A DNA stretch of 10,044 nucleotides from Clostridia bacterium (GTDB taxonomy: Bacteria; Bacillota; Clostridia; Oscillospirales; CAG-382): assembly GCA_017501055.1 (NCBI GenBank), contig JAFVXP010000087.1, positions 1-10,044 of the forward strand, read 5' to 3'. The notes below the pieces were generated by a model. It had not been told where the DNA came from, made no database searches, and saw only the letters and a list, made by a program, of their open reading frames with translations. This document shows positions 6,385 to 10,044 of this stretch, in pieces (position 1 is the first letter of the stretch; every line of letters begins with the position of its first letter). A program made the translations under genes and the position numbers.

Positions 6385-6415
6385 AGAGCGTCAGCGACCA
6401 AGTGCGTAGCAGAAT
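6372..6415 (+). repeat. 44-bp direct repeat, copy 2
   Basis: Identical to 6155-6198 at 43 of 44 positions. The two copies start 217 bp apart and enclose three of the palindromes plus the left arm of a fourth. Confidence 0.92.
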
Positions 6416-6428
6416 GATGCAGAATGAG

Positions 6429-6476
6429 CGAACAGAACCCGAAGCTGTAGAAATCTACTGCAAGCGGTTCTGTTCG
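6429..6476. repeat. 48-nt long imperfect hairpin
   Basis: The outer 11-bp stem is CGAACAGAACC (6429-6439) with GGTTCTGTTCG (6466-6476). A symmetric 4x4 internal loop follows, then GC/GC pairs, a T-T mismatch, and GTAG-AAAT-CTAC (6447-6458). The regular stem-loop layout looks more like an RNA fold than a protein operator. Strand and function are unknown. Confidence 0.65.
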
Positions 6477-6508
6477 TTCATAGCACAAAAAATACAATAA
6501 TAAAAACG

Positions 6509-6536
6509 ATAAAAGGCATCGTTAGATGCCTTTTAT
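6509..6536. terminator. Terminator of the perR-rbr operon (minus strand)
   Basis: ATAAAAGGCATC / GATGCCTTTTAT is a perfect 12-bp stem with a GTTA loop (TAAC on the minus strand). Read leftwards it is followed by CGTTTTTATTATTG. It lies ~60 nt past the rubrerythrin stop codon and is the first good stop signal for that operon. Confidence 0.82.
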
Positions 6537-6597
6537 TTCTGCTAAATCCTGATAAAAAACTTTTTTGTGCGTTCTGCGTTATTATGCTTAGAACTAA

Positions 6598-7137
6598 TTA
6601 GAATTTATTAACTTTCTTCTGGAAATATGCCTTAGGATGCTGGCAAACGGGGCACATTTCGGGAGCCTTCTTACCAACGTGAACGTGACCGCAGTTGGTG
6701 CAGATCCACATGCAAACTTCATCGGAAATGAAGATCTCTTCCTTGCCGAGCTTGTCGAGAAGTGCACGGTATCTTTCTTCGTGTTCCTTTTCGATCTTAC
6801 CTACTGCTTCAAAGAGATATGCAATCTTGTCAAAGCCTTCTTCCTTTGCGGTCTTTGCAAATTCTGCATACATTTCGGTCCATTCATAGTTTTCGCCTTC
6901 TGCTGCATCGAGAAGGTTGGTCATGGTGTCCGGAACCTTACCGTCGTGAAGGAGCTTGAACCAAAGCTTTGCGTGTTCCTTTTCGTTGCCTGCGGTTTCT
7001 TCAAAAATGTCTGCAATAAGGGTATAGCCTGCTTTTTTAGCTTCGCTTGCATAGTAGGTATACTTGTTGCGAGCCTGCGATTCGCCTGCGAACGCTGTCA
7101 TAAGATTCTGTTCTGTTTTGCTGCCTTTGAGTTCCAT
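6598..7137 (-). CDS. rbr: Rubrerythrin
   Basis: 179 residues. A four-helix ferritin-like domain (1-~135) carries the diiron ligands: Glu19 (in AGESQARNKY), Glu52-x-x-His55, Glu85-x-x-Glu88 and Glu116-x-x-His119. A C-terminal rubredoxin-like domain has CTNC (146-149) and CPVC (162-165) for one iron. Rubrerythrin reduces hydrogen peroxide to water in the cytoplasm of anaerobes, with electrons from rubredoxin or NAD(P)H-linked reductases. All ligands are present and the length is normal. The start at 7137 has AAGGAG 9 nt upstream. It lies 15 nt downstream of the perR-like gene with no promoter between, so it is controlled by the operator at 7561-7583. Confidence 0.97.
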   Translation of the reverse strand: MELKGSKTEQNLMTAFAGESQARNKYTYYASEAKKAGYTLIADIFEETAGNEKEHAKLWFKLLHDGKVPDTMTNLLDAAEGENYEWTEMYAEFAKTAKEEGFDKIAYLFEAVGKIEKEHEERYRALLDKLGKEEIFISDEVCMWICTNCGHVHVGKKAPEMCPVCQHPKAYFQKKVNKF

Positions 7138-7152
7138 TGTTGTGTTCTCCTT

Positions 7153-7548
7153 TTATTGTAAATTTTTATTTTTGCAATTCGGGCAAAGCCCGTAAAAAAC
7201 CGTTTCCTGACGGGCTATCGAAAAACCGCTTTCGTTTTCGATATTCCGCTTTAAAGCATCGTTGACGTCATTAAAAAAATAATCCTCAAACCTTCCGCAA
7301 CCGTCACAGCAGAGATGATAATGCGGACTTGTATCACCGTCAAACCTATCGGGAGAATTATTGACCGAAATACGTCTGATAATACCGCTTTCGGCAAGAC
7401 GGTTAAGATTGCGGTATACGGTTGCAAGACTAATGTCGGGACAGGTATTTATAAGCATTGCGTGAACACCGTCTGCCGTCGGGTGCGTTTTAACAGACCG
7501 CAGGGCAGAAAGTATAAGCGACTTCTGCTTTGTGTTCCTTTCCTTCAT
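7153..7548 (-). CDS. perR: Fur-family metalloregulator, PerR-like
   Basis: 131 residues. A winged-helix domain (1-~65) has the recognition helix LATVYRNLNRL; the dimerisation/metal domain is ~68-131. The structural zinc site is Cys81-x-x-Cys84 and Cys122-x-x-Cys125. Ligands matching the PerR regulatory iron site are His22 (THPTAD), Asp70 (RFD), His76 and His78 (PHYH) and Asp89 (RFEDY). The Asp at the last position is PerR-like; Fur usually has Glu there. In PerR, the metal-bound histidines are oxidised by peroxide and repression is lifted. The N-terminus is short and lacks the first ~15-20 residues of Bacillus PerR. It is first in an operon with rubrerythrin and probably represses itself. The start has GAGG 8 nt upstream. 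Confidence 0.85.
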   Translation of the reverse strand: MKERNTKQKSLILSALRSVKTHPTADGVHAMLINTCPDISLATVYRNLNRLAESGIIRRISVNNSPDRFDGDTSPHYHLCCDGCGRFEDYFFNDVNDALKRNIENESGFSIARQETVFYGLCPNCKNKNLQ

Positions 7549-7560
7549 AGCTACAACCTC

Positions 7561-7583
7561 TTATTGATAATTATTATCAATAA
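7561..7583. promoter_or_regulatory. Fur/PerR-type operator, perfect 23-bp palindrome
   Basis: The core TGATAATTATTATCA is an exact 7-1-7 Fur-family box, and the dyad extends 4 bp further on each side (TTAT / ATAA). It covers the predicted start of the perR-rbr transcript, directly downstream of the -10 element, so binding should block initiation. The second base of each half-site is G, as in the Bacillus Fur box, whereas the PerR box has T. Confidence 0.9.
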
Positions 7584-7584
7584 G

Positions 7585-7613
7585 AATATAGCATATCCAA
7601 AATCATTTGTCAA
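7585..7613 (-). promoter_or_regulatory. Sigma-A promoter of the perR-rbr operon
   Basis: Read on the minus strand: consensus TTGACA (7613-7608), a 17-nt spacer and TATATT (7590-7585) with TGC as extended -10. This is a strong promoter whose output is expected to be limited by the operator just downstream. Confidence 0.88.
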
Positions 7614-7620
7614 GTATCTC

Positions 7621-7649
7621 TTTACTTTTTCGTTAATGAATGATAAAAT
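7621..7649 (+). promoter_or_regulatory. Promoter of the ygiQ-family gene
   Basis: TTTACT (7621-7626), a 17-nt spacer and TAAAAT (7644-7649) with TGA as extended -10. It lies back-to-back with the perR promoter, 7 bp between the two -35 elements. Confidence 0.6.
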
Positions 7650-7678
7650 AAAGAGGATAAGAAAAAGGAGCTATTTCT

Positions 7679-9538
7679 ATGCCGTTTTTACCGATTTTTC
7701 AAAATGAAATAGATTACCAACCTGATTTTGTGATAGTAACGGGTGATGCATACGTAGACCACCCCTCCTTCGGCACGGCGATAATTTCCCGTGTGCTTGA
7801 AGCAGAGGGATATTCTGTTGCTATTATACCTCAACCCGATTATAAAAGCAAGAACGATTTTATGCGTTTCGGCCGTCCGAGATTGGCGTTTTTGGTCAAT
7901 TCGGGTAATATCGACTCGATGGTGGCGCACTATACGGTTTCGAAAAAACGCCGTAACGACGATTATTATTCCCCCGGCGGAAAGATGGGCAACCGCCCCG
8001 ACAGAGCCGTTATCGTTTATTGTAACCGAATCCGTGAGGCTTTCGGCGACGTACCCATAATAATCGGTGGTCTTGAAGCATCAACACGCCGTTTTGCACA
8101 TTACGATTATTGGAGCGATTCTGTACGAAGAAGTGTGCTTGTCGATTCACGTGCAGATATGCTGACCTACGGTATGGGCGAAAATATCCTCCGCCGTATC
8201 GCATTCCTTCTTGATAAAGGCGTTCCGATAAAGAAGATACGTGACGTTCGAGGAACTTGCTTCCTTGAATCACGTGAATTCAAGCCTCATTTTGAATATG
8301 AGGAATGCGGTGAATTTGACGATATAAAGACCGATAAACGTGCATTTGCAAAGGCTTTTAAGGTTCAATCGGATAACCAAGACCATATCTACGGACGTGC
8401 AATTCTTGAAGGCTACGGTGAAAAGGTGTTGGTTCAAAATCCTCCGATGCCCCCCTTGACAAGAAAAGAGCTTGATGCGGTCTATTCACTTCCGTATATG
8501 CGAACCTACCACCCAAGCTATGATAATCTTGGCGGTGTCCCCGGTATAGAAGAGGTTAAATTTTCTGTAACACATAACCGAGGCTGCTTTGGCGGTTGTA
8601 ACTTCTGCTCGATAGCCTTTCATCAGGGAAGGACGGTCACATCACGTTCGATCGCTTCCTGCGTTAAAGAAGCCGAGCAGATCGCCGCAATGCCCGATTT
8701 CAAGGGATATATCCACGACGTTGGCGGACCGAGCGCAAACTTCCGTACCAACGGGTGCGAAAAAGCAAAGAAGTACGGCGTTTGTAAGGGTAAAAACTGC
8801 CTGACACCTTCGGTTTGCAAGAATATGAACGTCGACCATACCGAATATATCGAGCTTTTAAAGGCAATAGAATCGGTCAAGGGCGTTAAAAAGGTGTTTG
8901 TCCGTTCGGGCTTACGGTATGACTATATCCTTGCCGATAAGAACCTTAAATTCTTCCGCAAGCTCGTTAACGACCACGTCAGCGGTCACCTTAAAGTCGC
9001 TCCCGAGCATTGCTGTAACGACGTGCTTAAGCTTATGGGCAAACCGCCCATTGAGGATTACGATAAATTCAAAGAAAAGTTTGCCGTCTTGACAAAAGAA
9101 GCAGGGAAGGAACAGTATATCGTTCCCTATCTTATCTCCTCCCACCCCGGCAGTACGCTCGATTCGGCAATAGAGCTTGCGTTGTATCTTAAACGCAATC
9201 ATCTTAATCCCGAGCAGGTTCAGGACTTCTATCCAACACCCGGCACGGCTTCAACCTGTATGTTCTATACGGGAATCGACCCTGCAACCGGCAAAAGCGT
9301 GTACGTTGCGCGTGATTATTCCGAAAAGCAAATGCAACGTGCTCTGCTTCAGTTTGCCCGTCCTGCGAATGCGCCTATCGTAAGAAAAGCGCTTATAAAG
9401 GCAGGCAGGGAAGACCTTATCGGCTTCTCAAAGGATTGCCTTGTCCGCCCCGAAGTTAAAAGAGCATACAACAAAAAACCGAACAAGACTTCAAAACCTC
9501 AAAGACCAAAACCGCAAAAACGCACAAAACGAAAATAA
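7679..9538 (+). CDS. ygiQ: YgiQ-family (UPF0313) radical SAM protein
   Basis: 619 residues, no membrane segments. The N-terminal YgiQ domain has VTGDAYVDHPSFGTAI (19-34), IIIGGLEAS-x-RRFAHYDYW (127-145) and a YGMGE segment. The radical SAM cluster motif CFGGCNFC has Cys303, Cys307 and Cys310 for the [4Fe-4S] that cleaves SAM. A second cysteine group (360, 369, 374, 380) precedes the family's DHTEYIELL segment and might hold another cluster or zinc (inference). The last ~30 residues are Lys/Pro-rich and probably disordered or nucleic-acid-binding. The reaction of this family is not established as far as I know. The start is fixed by AAGGAG 8 nt upstream. It is divergent from perR-rbr and ends at a terminator, so it is a single-gene transcript. 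Confidence 0.95.
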   Translation: MPFLPIFQNEIDYQPDFVIVTGDAYVDHPSFGTAIISRVLEAEGYSVAIIPQPDYKSKNDFMRFGRPRLAFLVNSGNIDSMVAHYTVSKKRRNDDYYSPGGKMGNRPDRAVIVYCNRIREAFGDVPIIIGGLEASTRRFAHYDYWSDSVRRSVLVDSRADMLTYGMGENILRRIAFLLDKGVPIKKIRDVRGTCFLESREFKPHFEYEECGEFDDIKTDKRAFAKAFKVQSDNQDHIYGRAILEGYGEKVLVQNPPMPPLTRKELDAVYSLPYMRTYHPSYDNLGGVPGIEEVKFSVTHNRGCFGGCNFCSIAFHQGRTVTSRSIASCVKEAEQIAAMPDFKGYIHDVGGPSANFRTNGCEKAKKYGVCKGKNCLTPSVCKNMNVDHTEYIELLKAIESVKGVKKVFVRSGLRYDYILADKNLKFFRKLVNDHVSGHLKVAPEHCCNDVLKLMGKPPIEDYDKFKEKFAVLTKEAGKEQYIVPYLISSHPGSTLDSAIELALYLKRNHLNPEQVQDFYPTPGTASTCMFYTGIDPATGKSVYVARDYSEKQMQRALLQFARPANAPIVRKALIKAGREDLIGFSKDCLVRPEVKRAYNKKPNKTSKPQRPKPQKRTKRK

Positions 9539-9555
9539 ATCTCCCAGACAAAAAG

Positions 9556-9587
9556 AAACGGCTTATCTTTTATGATAAGCCGTTTTT
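9556..9587. terminator. Bidirectional terminator between ygiQ and the last gene
   Basis: AAACGGCTTATC / GATAAGCCGTTT is a perfect 12-bp stem with a 6-nt loop. It is followed by TT and T-rich sequence on the plus strand; an A-rich left flank gives a CTTTTTG tract on the minus strand. It serves two convergent genes. Confidence 0.92.
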
Positions 9588-9594
9588 CATTTCA

Positions 9595-10044
9595 TTAACC
9601 CGCAGGAACCGCAGGCTCGTCGGGAGTATCGGGTTCGTCGGGATTGTCCGAGCTTTCGGGATTCTCGGGGTCGAGAATATCATCGGGAAGCTCGGGCTCT
9701 TCGGGCTGGTAATGCTCAATACAAACTCTGTTTGCAGGCTTGGAGCTTGAGTAGCCGAAGTTTATATCCTCGGGAAGTGCATTCTGGAAGAAGGGAACTG
9801 TCTTGCTTGTCGGGTATTCGTAACCGTCGGGAACGTCCATATAAATATATTGTGCGTCACCAACGCTTACCTTGCCGTGAAGCGCACGGTCTTCAAGAGT
9901 AAGCTTTCTCAAGCCGACTTCAATAACGTCGGATTCGGGACAAGCGCATCCGTCAAGACAAAGAGCGTTTGTCTTCTTATCGTATTTGACCATAACGTGA
10001 ACGTCGCAATATTCGGTAGGCACGTCAAGCTTGTTGAACATACC
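9595..10044 (-). CDS. C-terminal part of a protein with an acidic proline-rich tail, possibly a class A penicillin-binding protein
   Basis: The frame is open to the window edge; a Met codon at 10041 is probably internal, since the preceding codon is also open, but a true start there cannot be excluded. About 149 residues are visible. Residues 1-112 (numbered from that Met) contain five cysteines (12, 28, 32, 34, 107) in C-x-VH, C-x3-C-x-C-P and VC-x-EH contexts. From ~113 to the end the chain is a Pro/Glu/Asp-rich low-complexity tail (PEEPELPDD, then PDEPDTPDEP). No membrane helix or LPXTG signal is present. Similar Cys/His-containing segments followed by Pro-rich tails occur after the transpeptidase domain of clostridial PBP1A-type proteins; that identification is from memory of family style and is tentative. 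The tail would lie outside the cell if so. Confidence 0.6.
   Translation of the reverse strand, partial: GMFNKLDVPTEYCDVHVMVKYDKKTNALCLDGCACPESDVIEVGLRKLTLEDRALHGKVSVGDAQYIYMDVPDGYEYPTSKTVPFFQNALPEDINFGYSSSKPANRVCIEHYQPEEPELPDDILDPENPESSDNPDEPDTPDEPAVPAG

Larger units (their letters stand above)
6157..6508. other. Palindrome-rich intergenic region without a convincing gene
   Basis: This is the core of the only gap over 300 bases (6067-6597). It holds two 44-bp repeats and at least five inverted repeats listed separately, nearly end to end. An open frame exists at 6267-6500 (+, 77 codons), but it has no ribosome binding site and consists of the hairpins and the second repeat, so it is not called. 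The density of palindromes suggests nested small mobile palindromic elements or a structured RNA. Confidence 0.6.

Noticed and set aside
6155..6415. CRISPR array suggested by the repeated 44-bp unit
   Set aside because: Only two copies exist, with 173 bp between them filled by palindromes rather than a unique spacer, and no cas gene is present.
6155..6476. Retron or diversity-generating template suggested by paired repeats and hairpins
   Set aside because: No reverse transcriptase gene is in the window, and the single mismatch between copies is not an adenine-directed pattern.
6267..6500. 77-codon open frame on the plus strand
   Set aside because: It has no ribosome binding site, and its codons are the palindromes and repeat copy 2; it is probably a chance translation of repeats.
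6637..7161. Open frame antisense to rubrerythrin
   Set aside because: Rubrerythrin ligands and rubredoxin cysteines on the minus strand are complete; the plus frame is a Cys/Phe-rich shadow.
1..10044. tRNA, rRNA, insertion sequence or prophage genes
   Set aside because: No cloverleaf, ribosomal RNA, transposase, integrase or phage structural gene was recognised on either strand by reading.

Overview
The window reads as a chromosomal segment of an anaerobic, Gram-positive Clostridia-type bacterium. Oscillospiraceae/Ruminococcaceae-like is my best guess, from gene style rather than any search. Signs are strong AGGAG-type ribosome binding sites, sigma-A promoters with extended -10 elements, a rubrerythrin next to a PerR-like regulator, a single-gene MsbA-like ABC exporter, a signal-peptide S11-type protein behind ribF, and many short U-tailed hairpin terminators.

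Layout. Positions 1-2035 (+) hold the C-terminal part of ribF, closely followed by a membrane-anchored D,D-carboxypeptidase-fold protein whose three catalytic motifs are all altered. Positions 2072-2628 (+) are a self-contained unit: promoter, a SecG-like translocase subunit with a long Ser/Thr/Val tail, and a terminator. Positions 2633-3614 hold an orphan methyltransferase-fold gene bracketed by two related hairpins in opposite orientation. A bidirectional terminator (3616-3650) separates it from a minus-strand operon (5383-6066 and 3660-5402) encoding a PAP2-type membrane phosphatase and an ABC exporter, with its own promoter at 6088-6116.

Positions 6121-6540 contain no convincing gene. They are packed with palindromes, two nearly identical 44-bp direct repeats and two terminator-like hairpins. 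Positions 6598-7613 hold a minus-strand peroxide/iron-response operon: a perR-like gene followed by rubrerythrin, with a strong promoter whose start region lies under a perfect 23-bp Fur-family operator. A YgiQ-family radical SAM gene diverges from it (7679-9538, +) from a back-to-back promoter. The end holds a bidirectional terminator and the C-terminal part of a minus-strand protein with an acidic proline-rich tail, possibly the tail of a class A penicillin-binding protein.

Most genes are ordinary housekeeping or envelope genes. The parts that stand out are the apparently dead carboxypeptidase homologue, the SecG tail, the hairpin-bracketed orphan methyltransferase, the palindrome/repeat cluster, and the mixed Fur/PerR character of the regulator and its operator. 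I saw no clear new multi-gene system.
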